A stretch of DNA of 64,000 bases, from the NCBI RefSeq assembly GCF_002845985.1, contig NZ_PDFK01000003.1:434001-498000 (forward strand), read 5' to 3'. The translations under genes and the position numbers were made by a program. The notes under the pieces were generated by a model, which was not told where the DNA came from, searched no databases, and saw only the letters and a program-made list of their open reading frames with translations. Each line of letters begins with the position of its first letter. Position 1 is the first letter of the stretch. Source of the stretch: Lysinibacillus fusiformis. GTDB taxonomy: Bacteria; Bacillota; Bacilli; Bacillales_A; Planococcaceae. Below, in pieces: positions 44,504-53,574 of this stretch.

Positions 44504-45116
44504 TTAAACGCTACGTTGTGCAATGATAATCTTCAATCCTTCAAAATCACCACTTGTCATAGTTCCATTATCGAATTTTTCAAGCCATGACTTATCAATC
44601 ACCTTTTTGTCTACGGCTTGTTGAATGTAATCACGTACTGCAGCTTTTGCGGTTGTGCTTGTGAATTTCATAGTATCATCCTCCTTTTGTTTTTGTGTAT
44701 CCTCTACAATGAGTTGTACCTTTATGGCACTACTTGAGGGCACGATTACTTGTCCTTCAAATTTATAACCTGCAGGCATCTTCCATGTTGTAGGAATTTC
44801 AAAATGAGGTGCATCATACTGACCTACAGGCCAATAGCCTCCCCTAGTGATTCCTAGTTTTTTAGCTATTGCCCCAACCTTTGAAAGAGTAGAAATATCA
44901 TATAAATTTCTTGGCGGTGCTACAGCAATATCCCAAGCTCTACGCGATGTATGATTACTATTTCGTGTCCAGGTAACTACTTGCCCTGGTCTTGTTCTAC
45001 CTTGCTCATATAGATAGTTTTGGCGAGCTTGGCTACGATATTTCTGTGATGAAAACAAAGTCAATACCTGCCTTGTAGCACTCTTGAAAGAGTAGTCGGC
45101 AGGCTGTTTGTGCCAT
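44504..45116 (-). pseudogene. Frameshifted phage endolysin (M15C peptidase) remnant
   Basis: From about 45116 one frame encodes MAQTACRLLFQECYKAGIDF then VFITE, the N-terminal half of an L-Ala-D-Glu peptidase; it then shifts to a second frame with YRSQARQNYLYEQGRTRPGQ, the zinc-site regions NSNHTSRRAWDIA and APHFEIP. The second frame is open from TTG 45064 to 44504. An internal ATG at 44671 has a perfect GGAGG and would make the 55-residue C-terminal domain alone (MKFTSTTAKAAVRDYIQQAV...). PBSX/SPbeta-like lysins have this layout. The catalytic part looks dead. Confidence 0.65.
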
Positions 45117-45426
45117 CTTCTCCAGTGTCTTTATAACGCTTCAATAATTTACGGAAAATAGATGTATTGAAATAGAATGTGGCACTTTCTGGATACTCTG
45201 CACCTGTTGATCTATTCCCTTTAGCTACACGACCCATAATAGGGACTTGTGTTTTGGTTTTGTCCATACGTGCCTCTAGGTTGATTAGCTGTGCAAATAA
45301 ATAACGTTTTCCTTCAACCCTCACATACGCTTTCCCTTGTGCACCATGAATAGCATCACGAGCATGCATGGTTGTGTCTGCAAAGTACTGAAGATTCAAC
45401 GGAATCACTGGTTTCTTTTGTTCCAA
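45061..45426 (-). pseudogene. Truncated XkdM-like phage tail-tube gene
   Basis: A 121-residue frame that starts with a phage-like leader (PVIPLNLQYFADT) and continues as the N-terminal part of a PBSX XkdM/DUF2001 tail-tube protein: GKAYVRVEGKRYLFAQLINL, VPIMGRVAKGNRSTGAEYPE, SATFYFNTSIFRKLLKRYK. Normal tail-tube proteins go on about 30-60 residues; here the frame runs into endolysin sequence read in the wrong frame (GTNSLPTTLSRVLQGRY), so a deletion joined the two genes. Confidence 0.65.
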
Positions 45427-45584
45427 TTTATTGCCCTCCCCTCTGCTACTACCGTTGTGATATAGAGCTGAGATATAGCCCTGTTACGTTTACAACTTCG
45501 CTCGTAACAACAGATTTCAGACAACAGTAAAGTTGACGAATTTAATGTTTTGTTAAATGATTCTGTATTAAAATAGAAAAATAA

Positions 45585-45614
45585 CCAGGTACTCATTCGA
45601 GCGCCTGGTTTTTT
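45585..45614. terminator. CCAGG-family hairpin, copy 3
   Basis: CCAGGTACTC / GAGCGCCTGG with a 4-base loop followed by TTTTTT on the plus strand; A-rich left flank gives a T run on the minus strand, where it ends the geobacillin-like transcript. Confidence 0.75.
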
Positions 45615-45679
45615 ACGATAAGATGATACATTAAACAGTCATATTCAGTTAGTGCAGAGCTCTTAAAAATAAATGTTTC

Positions 45680-46447
45680 TTATCTCATAGGTTTATCTTG
45701 GAACCACCAATCGCCAACATTATCAACAGCAAAATCTATTTTCCAAGGTCCAATTGTTAGCGATGAATTAATATCTTGATAACGAAACTTGTATTGATAT
45801 TGATTTATAGAACCTGGGTACCCAGTATTAAATTTATCTTTTGTTCTGACCAAATCCGCTTTCCATGTGCCGCTCACCTGTCTTTCTACTATTAGAGCTG
45901 TAACACCAATTGCACCTAATGCTTTTGATACTTTATCAGATACTAATTTATTAGGAAGCTTTACTCCTAACCATGCACCTATAACAATTACACCTGTCAT
46001 TAAAGTGGCTACATCACTAAATGATGTAGCTACACCTTTAAAAGAAAGACTGGCTGGAGCTACATAAACATAATCAGTAGCATAAACTGACATATCTGAA
46101 TTTGTATCTGCATTAAAGTCAGGTTCAGTTATCTCAAGATTAATATCTTTACCATTTAAAGTAGCAATACCAGTAGAACTATTATAAATCAAAGTACTTT
46201 TTTCATTTCCGTTATTGAGTGAGTTTACTACAAAACCATCGTCAGTATATTCAACATTAATATCAATATTATTTAAAGAATTAACTAGATTAAAATTAAG
46301 CGAACTATCCGTAGTTACAGAATCTACTACCCTATACTCTGTTGGAGCAATTTCTGAGGCATATGCATTAGGAATACATACACTGCTACTTGCAAATAAC
46401 ATAGTTGAACAAAGAGCACTAGCAATTATTTTTTTTGAATTTAACAT
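45680..46447 (-). CDS. Secreted geobacillin-26-like protein
   Basis: A 255-residue protein with a clear signal peptide (MLNSKKIIASALCSTMLFAS, cleavage near AYASEI), an Asn-rich beta-strand region (VNSLNNIDINVEYTDDGFVV), a hydrophobic stretch SFSDVATLMTGVIVIGAWLG and a C-terminal region ending VGDWWFQDKPMR. The overall layout matches what I recall as geobacillin-26 family proteins, large heat-labile bacteriocins; I cannot check this. ATG follows ATGAGGTGATGA. A small membrane protein gene lies 66 bp upstream on the same strand and may protect the producer. Confidence 0.6.
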   Translation of the reverse strand: MLNSKKIIASALCSTMLFASSSVCIPNAYASEIAPTEYRVVDSVTTDSSLNFNLVNSLNNIDINVEYTDDGFVVNSLNNGNEKSTLIYNSSTGIATLNGKDINLEITEPDFNADTNSDMSVYATDYVYVAPASLSFKGVATSFSDVATLMTGVIVIGAWLGVKLPNKLVSDKVSKALGAIGVTALIVERQVSGTWKADLVRTKDKFNTGYPGSINQYQYKFRYQDINSSLTIGPWKIDFAVDNVGDWWFQDKPMR

Positions 46448-46513
46448 TTCATCACCTCATAATAGTATTTTTGGTACTATTTTACACCAACTTAATTAGG
46501 TATTTATGTAAAG

Positions 46514-46750
46514 TTATAATTTTCCGTCTCCTTTTTTTTCCTTTCTACTATAATAACTTCTAACAATTAAATTAAAGACAAAAGTCATGATTATCAAATA
46601 TGCTGGAACTCCCCAATGACCTGTCGTAAATCTATCATAAAACCCCCAAACTAGGACGGATGTAAATAAAAAGACTACTGTTAGTCTTTCTGATTTTGGA
46701 TAGATTTTATATTTATGCTTTTTTTCCACATCTTTAATATTGTTATTCAT
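46514..46750 (-). CDS. Small membrane protein, 78 residues
   Basis: Two hydrophobic spans (about residues 24-38 and 48-66) linked by a short loop (YDRFTTGHWGVPA), with basic ends (KKHKYKIYPKSER and YYSRKEKKGDGKL). No family recognised. It begins after AAAGGGGTG and is upstream of the geobacillin-like gene on the same strand. Small two-span proteins next to bacteriocin genes are often immunity proteins; that is a position-based guess. Confidence 0.6.
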   Translation of the reverse strand: MNNNIKDVEKKHKYKIYPKSERLTVVFLFTSVLVWGFYDRFTTGHWGVPAYLIIMTFVFNLIVRSYYSRKEKKGDGKL

Positions 46751-47010
46751 TTTTTCGTCACCCCTTTAAATTTTCTTATTAGTATTATATTCTCCAATTA
46801 GGGAAAAAATCCCTCTTTCATTTGTTTCTTAGTACTTGGATTCTTGTAGAAAAGCTTCACCCCGTGGATTTGCAACTAGTTATTCATTTATGCATTTTTA
46901 ATTCAAATGGGGACATACTCATTCAACAAAGGTAGCCCTTCATGTAATACATTTTGTAAGACTACGAATTGAGCTGAAACTCCCCCACCCCTTTGATATC
47001 ATAGAGTAAA

Positions 47011-47139
47011 TATTTAATAAATACACATACCGATGATGGCTATAGACCCTTTTCAGAAGGGGCATATCAATTAAATTGGAAAGAGCCCAATACATTGGTC
47101 ATAAGGTACGCGTTTGATTATACGTCTCTATACAGGTAG
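47011..47139 (+). pseudogene. C-terminal gene fragment
   Basis: A frame without a start codon reads INTHTDDGYRPFSEGAYQLN then WKEPNTLVIRYAFDYTSLYR and stops at 47137-47139. It looks like the end of a small secreted protein whose front is missing. The family is not identified. The rest of 46751-47499 shows nothing else I can support except the hairpin at 47193. Confidence 0.4.
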
Positions 47140-47192
47140 TTTCACTAAAATATAATTAGTACTTTTGAAGTTTGCACTAAAACTATGCTAGT

Positions 47193-47224
47193 AAAGGGTC
47201 ACTACTCGCAGCGTGACCCTTTAT
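47193..47224 (+). terminator. Intrinsic terminator-like hairpin
   Basis: AAAGGGTCAC / GTGACCCTTT with an 11-base loop, followed by ATTATTTT. It is unattached to an intact gene and probably belonged to the fragment ending at 47139. Similar stems appear at 50661 and 52726. Confidence 0.65.
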
Positions 47225-47499
47225 TATTTTCTAACCCCACCATGAAACCCATTTAATGTACAATTTCTTTCAAAAACGATGCCGTTCATGCAATAATTCG
47301 ATTTCATTATTAATTTTCATTCACATAGCCTGTTTTATCCTCAAAATGTGAAGTAACATAAAAGCTCTTAAATCGGAGAATATATTCAGTCCTTTGGGAT
47401 GAATAATAAAAAAATTTGTAACATTAACATTCGTAACACCAATCATTTCAACTCGTTATCACGTTGATATAACTATTTTTTATCTACGGGGGCTTGAAA

Positions 47500-47700
47500 A
47501 TGGAAATTTATATGCGTTTAGAATTGTTTGTACAAAATTTGAAAAGGTCTATTGACTTTTATAAAAATACAATTCATTTAGAGTTATATCCACAAAATGA
47601 GACTAGCTTTAAATAGAAAAACCTTAATGTACTTTTAACGCAATAAAATATTCTTTCAAAGGACCATTATTTCAGCAATATTAATACCTGGCGAAAAGGA
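47500..47700 (+). pseudogene. Truncated VOC/glyoxalase gene
   Basis: After GGGGG, ATG 47500 starts MEIYMRLELFVQNLKRSIDF and YKNTIHLEL, the first strand and helix of a VOC-fold protein, but TAG stops it at 47614. The same frame continues past the stop with NVLLTQ, a second stop, and NILSKDHYFSNINTWRKGY, matching the middle of such proteins. Only a 38-residue peptide can be made. Confidence 0.6.
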
Positions 47701-47849
47701 TATACGCGCTCTTTATATTTATTCTTTCCCAATTGCTCCTGTATCTTTTAAATCTTGCCATTCACTTTGGATTCAATGCCCTTAAAATCGCTAATACTCT
47801 AAGGACACTATTTAAATCAGTATCGGGACGTCAAAACAAACCGTGAAAG

Positions 47850-48701
47850 TTATTGGTGCTCAACAATTTTTTTCAAAAAATATTCCATCGATTTTGTCAT
47901 ATATGCATCTTTCCGTCGTATAAAGACGGTTGAAATAATGCCGTATTTATCTGGGATTGGATGACAATAAACCTTGCCTGTAGTAGAAAGATGTTCAACA
48001 GTTGATCGCGGAACAATCGTAACTCCTAGACCAATTGCAACACTTTTTAAAATGGTTTCTAATATGTTAAATTCAATGATCCTTTTAGGGAGTAAGCCCT
48101 CGTCTTTAAGCCACTGCTCTAGCTTCGCTCGATAACCGCAACCTTGGTTTGACATAAGAATTGGTGTAGTCATAAATTCCTCTATATGAAAAGTTTTTTT
48201 GGGGGTTATAAGAACGAGTTCTTCATTACATACATCGTATTGTTCTAAAAGTGGATGTTTAATGGGCCCGGTAATAAAAGCCCCGTCTAATTGGTGATCT
48301 GTAACTTCTTTAATGAGTTCTTCAGTTAAACCAGCTTGCAGTGTTAAATCGACATTGGGACACTCTTTGTAATAAGAAGCAAGAATATTTGGCAATATAT
48401 TCACCGTTTCAACTGTACCAATTTTTAAAGTACCTGCTGGTGAATCACTATCTAAAAATACTTGTTTCAATTCTTCGACATCCTGCAAAATTTTATTAAC
48501 ATATACTAGCATTTTTCTTCCTTCTGCATTTAATGTCATCCCCTTTTTATGGCGGTAAAAAAGCGATGTTTTGAGCTCCTTTTCTAATAGCTTTATACGC
48601 GCTGTTACATTAGATTGAACATAATTTAATTCCTTTGCTGCATGGCTCACACTTCCGTGATTTGCGACGCTCTTAAAAATCAACAAGTCTCGTAGTTCCA
48701 T
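47850..48701 (-). CDS. LysR family regulator
   Basis: A 283-residue LysR protein: N-terminal HTH ([20 protein letters not shown] then [16 protein letters not shown]) and a substrate-binding domain ([20 protein letters not shown] ... [12 protein letters not shown]). It resembles YofA/CitR-like regulators. It is divergent from an EamA transporter, with a T-N11-A palindrome (48723-48737) in between, so it most likely controls that transporter. Confidence 0.9.
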   Translation of the reverse strand: MELRDLLIFKSVANHGSVSHAAKELNYVQSNVTARIKLLEKELKTSLFYRHKKGMTLNAEGRKMLVYVNKILQDVEELKQVFLDSDSPAGTLKIGTVETVNILPNILASYYKECPNVDLTLQAGLTEELIKEVTDHQLDGAFITGPIKHPLLEQYDVCNEELVLITPKKTFHIEEFMTTPILMSNQGCGYRAKLEQWLKDEGLLPKRIIEFNILETILKSVAIGLGVTIVPRSTVEHLSTTGKVYCHPIPDKYGIISTVFIRRKDAYMTKSMEYFLKKIVEHQ

Positions 48702-48722
48702 TAAGTGCTCCTCTTGTAAAAT

Positions 48723-48737
48723 ATCATTTTAAATGAT
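48723..48737. promoter_or_regulatory. LysR-type binding site
   Basis: ATCATTTTAAATGAT, a 7+1+7 palindrome fitting the LysR-box form T-N11-A, 22 bp upstream of the LysR start codon. Confidence 0.55.
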
Positions 48738-48835
48738 GTTATTAATCGTTTTCAATCATTATACATGATGCATATTCTTTTTTATAATGGCTATTGCGGA
48801 ATTTAAAAAGAATTGGGATATACGGAGTGATAAAT

Positions 48836-49804
48836 GTGAAAAATGTTCAATTATTAAAAGGCGCAGTGGCATGTTTAATAGCAAGTATGTCATGGGGAGC
48901 AATGTTTCCAGTCGCAGATCATGCTTTGGCCTACATAGATCCATTCTATTTTTCAACTATACGATATGGAGCTGTAGCTATTATACTAGTCATTTTCTTA
49001 TGGATAAAAGAAGGAAGACAGGCATTTCGTTTTGAAGGAAAAGGAAAGCTGCTAGTCTTCTACGGAACGATGGCTTTTACTGTATATAATGTGCTAATTT
49101 TCTATGGCCAAATGTTAATGGGAAAATCAGGTATTATGGTAGCTTCTATTATGGAGGCGCTCATGCCGATGATTTCAATTGGCGTTTTATGGGGATTTAA
49201 ACATGTGAAACCGAAGAAATACATGATGATCAGTATGGCTATTGCTTTTATTGGTGCAATTTTTGTCATTACAAAAGGTGATATAAGCTTCTTACTTACA
49301 CTTAAGCATAATCTGTTTTCACTCGCATTTATCCTCATTGGTGTTGTTGGATGGGTGATTTATACGATGGGTGGAGCATCATTTAGTGATTGGTCTACCC
49401 TTCGCTATTCAACATTGACATGTGTTTTTGGAACAATTGTAACAGGTTTCTTAACAGTGTTATTTACAATCCAAGGGCATGTGTCTATGCCAAACATAGG
49501 AACGATTTCTGTAGTTAAGTATGATTTATTATTCATGATGATATTACCAGGTTTTGTGGCATTACTTAGTTGGAACTATGGCGTAAAAATTTTATCGTCC
49601 GTAAATGCAATTTTATTCATTAACTTCGTCCCAATCACAACATTAGTCATTATGATGATCCAAGGATATAAAATAACAATTTTTGATGTTGCAGGGACAT
49701 TGCTTGTTATTATCGCCCTCATGCGAAACAATGTATATCAGCGTAAAGAAGAAAACGAGCATCAGAAGAATTTACTAAAGGAACAGTTGAGTAAGGTTAT
49801 TTGA
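48836..49804 (+). CDS. EamA/DMT family transporter
   Basis: About 322 residues with ten hydrophobic spans in two EamA halves: LKGAVACLIASMSWGAMFPV at the start and GVVGWVIYTMGGASFSDWST opening the second half. Such proteins export amino acids or other metabolites. The frame is open from 48794, but GTG 48836 has GGAG at ideal distance and is preferred. It ends in a basic tail (YQRKEENEHQKNLLKEQL) and is divergent from the LysR regulator. A small-protein gene follows after 23 bp, so they may be co-transcribed. Confidence 0.88.
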   Translation: MKNVQLLKGAVACLIASMSWGAMFPVADHALAYIDPFYFSTIRYGAVAIILVIFLWIKEGRQAFRFEGKGKLLVFYGTMAFTVYNVLIFYGQMLMGKSGIMVASIMEALMPMISIGVLWGFKHVKPKKYMMISMAIAFIGAIFVITKGDISFLLTLKHNLFSLAFILIGVVGWVIYTMGGASFSDWSTLRYSTLTCVFGTIVTGFLTVLFTIQGHVSMPNIGTISVVKYDLLFMMILPGFVALLSWNYGVKILSSVNAILFINFVPITTLVIMMIQGYKITIFDVAGTLLVIIALMRNNVYQRKEENEHQKNLLKEQLSKVI

Positions 49805-49827
49805 TTTAAACGTTTGGAGGTTTTTAT

Positions 49828-49962
49828 ATGTATGAAAGTTTATTATTCTTCTTTGCTGCTGCAATTGGCTTAGAGCTTGCTGCAATTAATCGAAATGGTC
49901 GTAAAAAAATAGAACAGCAGGCTGAAATGATACAGCTATTAAAAGATGTACTTAGAAAATAA
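49828..49962 (+). CDS. Small membrane-anchored protein, 44 residues
   Basis: GGAGG, 7 bp, then ATG. The peptide MYESLLFFFAAAIGLELAAI is hydrophobic and is followed by a charged helix, NRNGRKKIEQQAEMIQLLKD then VLRK. It looks like one membrane span plus a short coiled coil. It lies 23 bp after the EamA gene. A second protein of the same design is at 50192. No family is known to me. Confidence 0.65.
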   Translation: MYESLLFFFAAAIGLELAAINRNGRKKIEQQAEMIQLLKDVLRK

Positions 49963-50063
49963 TTAAGTTTAATAAAGGCATTATTAGGAATGTGATTACT
50001 ATGTATCTTCAATGTGTTATAGTGCGTATCTGACTAAGCCATCGACGGGCATAAACCAATTCG

Positions 50064-50096
50064 AGCTGTGGCGTATACAAACGCTGCGGCTTTTTC
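50064..50096 (+). terminator. Intrinsic terminator
   Basis: AGCTGTGGCGT / ACGCTGCGGCT pair over 11 bp with G-U pairs, followed by TTTTTC. Confidence 0.8.
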
Positions 50097-50191
50097 TTTA
50101 TTCATCGCCTTTAAACTATTTGAAACCTTTGCCAGTTTCATCCGTAAATTAATGCAGACAGTTTTCCTTTATCATTATTAGGAGGTTTCCG

Positions 50192-50314
50192 ATGAATACT
50201 TTTGCTTTAATAGCTTTTCTATTTGCAGCAGCTTCTTTTGCTTTTGCTTCATCAGCTGATGCTAAGATTAAAAAGCTAGAAAAACGTATCGAAGAACTTG
50301 AAAAACACAAGTAA
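50192..50314 (+). CDS. Small membrane-anchored protein, 40 residues
   Basis: AGGAGG, then ATG at 50192. MNTFALIAFLFAAASFAFAS is a single hydrophobic span and SADAKIKKLEKRIEELEKHK is a near-perfect heptad coiled coil. It copies the design of the 49828 protein, suggesting that both act as membrane-tethered coiled-coil partners. Function unknown. Confidence 0.7.
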   Translation: MNTFALIAFLFAAASFAFASSADAKIKKLEKRIEELEKHK

Positions 50315-50452
50315 TTACTTTAATACATAAATAGGTTAATAGAGTGATTAAATTATTTTTTTACGAAAGGAAGGAATGATTAATTAGATGAATAGCATCT
50401 CTCCTATCTATAACTCTACATATTCTAGATTATAGAAAGGGGGAGATTTAAT

Positions 50453-50569
50453 ATGGGAAATGAAGTTTATCATACAGACTATGGCAAACATGATAATTTA
50501 TCATTTGCACTAATCGTTGTCCTATTTATTCTTTTAATTATTGTTGGCGCTCGTTTTATGCATAAGTAA
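50453..50569 (+). CDS. YjcZ family sporulation-type peptide
   Basis: A 38-residue peptide after AAAGGGGGAG: MGNEVYHTDYGKHDNLSFAL then IVVLFILLIIVGARF, ending MHK. The FALIVVLFILLIIVG block is the YjcZ signature, one membrane span with a Gly/Tyr-rich N-terminal part. YjcZ peptides are made in spore formers during sporulation; exact role unknown. A terminator follows at 50661. Confidence 0.8.
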   Translation: MGNEVYHTDYGKHDNLSFALIVVLFILLIIVGARFMHK

Positions 50570-50660
50570 CACCTTTATTATTGGCTACATCCATAAACGC
50601 CTTCTTTAAGCTACCATAATCTAATGCTATCTAACATCCTTCTACACACATATTATGATC

Positions 50661-50692
50661 AAAGGGTCTTCCCCCACCCCAGTGACCCTTTT
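50661..50692 (+). terminator. Intrinsic terminator of yjcZ-like gene
   Basis: AAAGGGTC / GACCCTTT with a C-rich loop, followed by TTATTAATTT. Confidence 0.8.
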
Positions 50693-50889
50693 ATTAATTT
50701 CTTTTCTTCACCTGCATATATTGTCACAACTCGTTTACTGAACACTTCTTTCAACTATTTCCTTATCTCATTCCTATAGGCTTAACTTCCCTTTTGTCAG
50801 CACTGGCTTAGATAATACTTTCACTGTATTCAGCTTCCATGCATAACAACCACCCTTTAAATCACCAAGCGCTCTAATTATTTTCGAAT

Positions 50890-51310
50890 TCAATGACCAT
50901 TTAACTGATTCGGTACCCAATGATATTCAACTAATTTTGCAGTTGCAATGACAAGACCCATTGATAAATTTGCATTTCCAATTCCATACTTTTGAAGCGC
51001 TTTTTTAATTAGAGGACATTCACAATATCCTATGTCCATTGTTTTACCAGCTTGGATAGCAATTGGATCAAGGTGTTGTCCTACTACATGTTTCAATTTT
51101 TTCTCACCAAGAGTGATTAAGCTCACTCAAGGTTGCTTAATTGTGGTAGCCTTCATCAGACAATCCCCTTCTAAAGCAAGCTCAACTGCTCATATATTTT
51201 TCGACAGGTATGTCTCAAACATGCTATGCACTGTTTCTACCATTTCAAGCAGAACGAACAACTACTTCTGCTACTCCAAAGTGTTCTAACAGCTCTTTAC
51301 ACTACATTAA
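50890..51310 (-). pseudogene. Degenerate coding remnant of unknown family
   Basis: The minus strand has a 78-codon frame (from GTG 51126, no Shine-Dalgarno) with LGEKKLKHVVGQHLDPIAIQ then AGKTMDIGYCECPLIKKALQ, KYGIGNANLSMGL. Upstream in other frames are further protein-like pieces, VELALEGDCLMKATTIKQP and ELLEHFGVAEVVVRSA, separated by stops. Together they look like one enzyme gene broken by several frameshifts. I could not name the family. No other gene is seen in 50700-51597. Confidence 0.35.
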
Positions 51311-51597
51311 CCTTCATCATTTCGACAGTCTTTTATTTAAAAGATATCCATTAGCTTATGAATATCATTTAGACTGTCTCCAAAACAACATGCTACTACG
51401 CAAAAGAATGAAGAGTAAGATATCAAAAGAAAAAACTGTGACAAACATTGTATTTGCCACAGTCTAAAAGCCGCGAATTGAATTGTAGGTGCTATTATAA
51501 AATTTTATCCTTACAAATTTAATTATTATTGAATTGGACAGGAATGTACCAAAATTCCTCAAACTTGATGAATGTTCATCGTAACTGCTATACCCGA

Positions 51598-52473
51598 CTA
51601 TGCTTCCTTGGGTTCAACATGTACATGCACTTCATAAACGCCTTGTTCTTCAACCATATTTTTTTCAACAACAGACGCGACATCGTGAGCTTCCGTTATA
51701 TCTAAGTTTGCATCTACAAGAATGACGACGTCTATCACCTCGTTGTTACCATAATTTCTTCCTCTGATTTCTTTTAGCCCTTTGACTCCCTCTATTTTTA
51801 AAATAATATCTTTGTATGTTTGAAGAATTTTCTCATCAAATCCATCAGAAAGTTCATGAGAAGCTTCTTTAAAGATGTCCCAAGCTGTTTTACAAATGAT
51901 GAAACCTACCACTATAGCAGTTACCGTATCCAACCAAGGCATATGTAGTTGTGATCCTAAAATCCCTACAGCAGTGCCAATACTTACCCAAGCGTCTGAC
52001 AAATTATCTTTAGCGGCAGCCATGACTGCTTTACTGTTTATCTTGTCAGCCAATTTTTTATTGTAACGATAGACAGCATACATAACCACTGCTGATCCTA
52101 ACCCAACATAGGCTGCGATCATATCTGGAGATTCTTTTCCACCTTGAAAAATGGACGTAAAAGCACCCACTAATACTTGAATACCAACTGCCATCATAAT
52201 AAATGAAGCTACCATCGATGCAATGGTTTCACTTTTCCAATGACCGTATCGATGATCATGGTCTGCAGGTTTTTGAGAAAGCTTTAGCCCTATAAGTACT
52301 GCAATAGAAGCAATAATATCGGTCGTATTATTTAGCCCATCTGCCTTCAAAGCTTCTGAACCCGTCATGTATCCCATTACAACTTTTATAATGGACAAAA
52401 CTATATAGGCAATAATACTGATGATTGCACCACGCTCACCTAATTTAAGATTATTATATCTTTCTGCTTCCAA
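51598..52473 (-). CDS. Cation diffusion facilitator (CDF) transporter
   Basis: About 291 residues, six membrane spans and a cytoplasmic C-terminal domain. Span 2 has GSEALKADGLNNTTDIIASI, a histidine-rich loop follows (DHDHRYGHWKSET), and span 5 has AAKDNLSDAWVSIGT, together supplying the metal site; the tail ends VYEVHVHVEP. It should export Mn, Zn, Fe or Co in exchange for protons. The frame is open to 52521, but TTG 52473 lies 8 bp after GGAGG and matches the usual start (LEAERYNNLKLGERG). It stands alone; 52522-52827 holds only terminators. Confidence 0.9.
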   Translation of the reverse strand: MEAERYNNLKLGERGAIISIIAYIVLSIIKVVMGYMTGSEALKADGLNNTTDIIASIAVLIGLKLSQKPADHDHRYGHWKSETIASMVASFIMMAVGIQVLVGAFTSIFQGGKESPDMIAAYVGLGSAVVMYAVYRYNKKLADKINSKAVMAAAKDNLSDAWVSIGTAVGILGSQLHMPWLDTVTAIVVGFIICKTAWDIFKEASHELSDGFDEKILQTYKDIILKIEGVKGLKEIRGRNYGNNEVIDVVILVDANLDITEAHDVASVVEKNMVEEQGVYEVHVHVEPKEA

Positions 52474-52725
52474 TTCACTTACCTCCCACTTACGTACATT
52501 TTTATAATAACAACTCAACATCGAGTGGGTCTACAGCAACCTTTTTGCCTTACGATACATAAGTAGGAGGAGTATAAAAGTGTTGATTATGGGAAAAAAT
52601 ACAGCCTTGAGGAAGAAGCTTAGTCACTGGTTAAAAACCTAGAAATTATTATTTTAAACGAATAAAATAATATAGAATCTGTTCTTTAAGATTTTTTCCT
52701 CCAACGAACACACCTTACAAAACTT

Positions 52726-52758
52726 GGTCATTTCCATATTTGGGAGTGACCCTTTTTA
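52726..52758 (+). terminator. Intrinsic terminator-like hairpin
   Basis: GGTCATTTCC / GGGAGTGACC with a 6-base loop, followed by CTTTTT. No plus-strand gene ends here, so its source is unclear; it resembles the stems at 47193 and 50661. Confidence 0.5.
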
Positions 52759-52781
52759 TGTTAGGTCATTTGCTGACATAC

Positions 52782-52815
52782 AAAGAGCCTGCCCCAATGC
52801 CTAGCAAGACTCTTA
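52782..52815 (-). terminator. Probable terminator of SDR gene
   Basis: AAAGAGCCTGC / GCAAGACTCTT (one bulge); on the minus strand a weak T run follows. Confidence 0.55.
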
Positions 52816-52827
52816 ATCTCAACTTTT

Positions 52828-53574
52828 CTATCCTCGCAAAAACCCACCTTCTGAATGAATGATTTGTCCAGTTATCCAGGTAGCCTCTTCACTTGCAAGA
52901 AAGCTAATGGTTTTCGCCACGTCATCAGGCGTACCAATCCGACCCAGTGGAAATTTCGGTAACAGATGGGTTCTAATGCCGTCATTCATCCAAGTAGAAT
53001 CTGTTGGCCCTGGATTGACAGCATTTACGGTAATATCTAAGGGAGCGAGTTCTTGAGCTAAGGACCTTGTAAACGCTGAAATAGCTCCTTTCGTCGAGAC
53101 ATAGGCTAATTCCCCAACCATCGGACCTAAATCCTGACCTGATGTCATATTAATAATTCTGCCTGCTTTTAAATTGGCCTTTTTCCACAGTCGGGCAAAT
53201 TCAACAGAAAGAAGAAAGGTTGACCTCATATTGACTGCGTAATGTTGGTCGAGTGTTAGCGCATCTAACTTTAAATAGCCATCTTGTGCTGAATGAGCTG
53301 CATTATTTACTAGAATGGAAGGTACGCCTAGTTTTTCAACAACCTTCTGACATATCGTTTGTGCTGCCAGTGGATTTGATAAATCAATCGTCATATCTTC
53401 ACAAGAGACCCTCATACTCTCTATCTCCATTTGGAATTCATCAATCCAAGCAGGATCAGCTTGCCAGTGTGTGAAAAAAATATTTACCCCATCCGCAGCC
53501 AATCTTCTGCAAATAGCTGTACCAATATCTCTTGGATGACTTGCACCTGTAACGATAGCCATTTTATTCATCAT
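52828..53574 (-). CDS. SDR family oxidoreductase
   Basis: A 248-residue classical SDR: the cofactor loop reads TGASHPRDIGTAI, slightly longer than the usual TGxxxGIG because of the inserted HPRD, then NNAAHSAQ, catalytic Ser in NMTSG and the Tyr-Lys pair in YVSTKGAIS, with ITGQIIHSEGGF at the end. Enzymes of this type are often annotated 3-ketoacyl reductase; the substrate is unknown. GGAGG precedes two adjacent ATG codons. It is monocistronic. Confidence 0.88.
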   Translation of the reverse strand: MMNKMAIVTGASHPRDIGTAICRRLAADGVNIFFTHWQADPAWIDEFQMEIESMRVSCEDMTIDLSNPLAAQTICQKVVEKLGVPSILVNNAAHSAQDGYLKLDALTLDQHYAVNMRSTFLLSVEFARLWKKANLKAGRIINMTSGQDLGPMVGELAYVSTKGAISAFTRSLAQELAPLDITVNAVNPGPTDSTWMNDGIRTHLLPKFPLGRIGTPDDVAKTISFLASEEATWITGQIIHSEGGFLRG

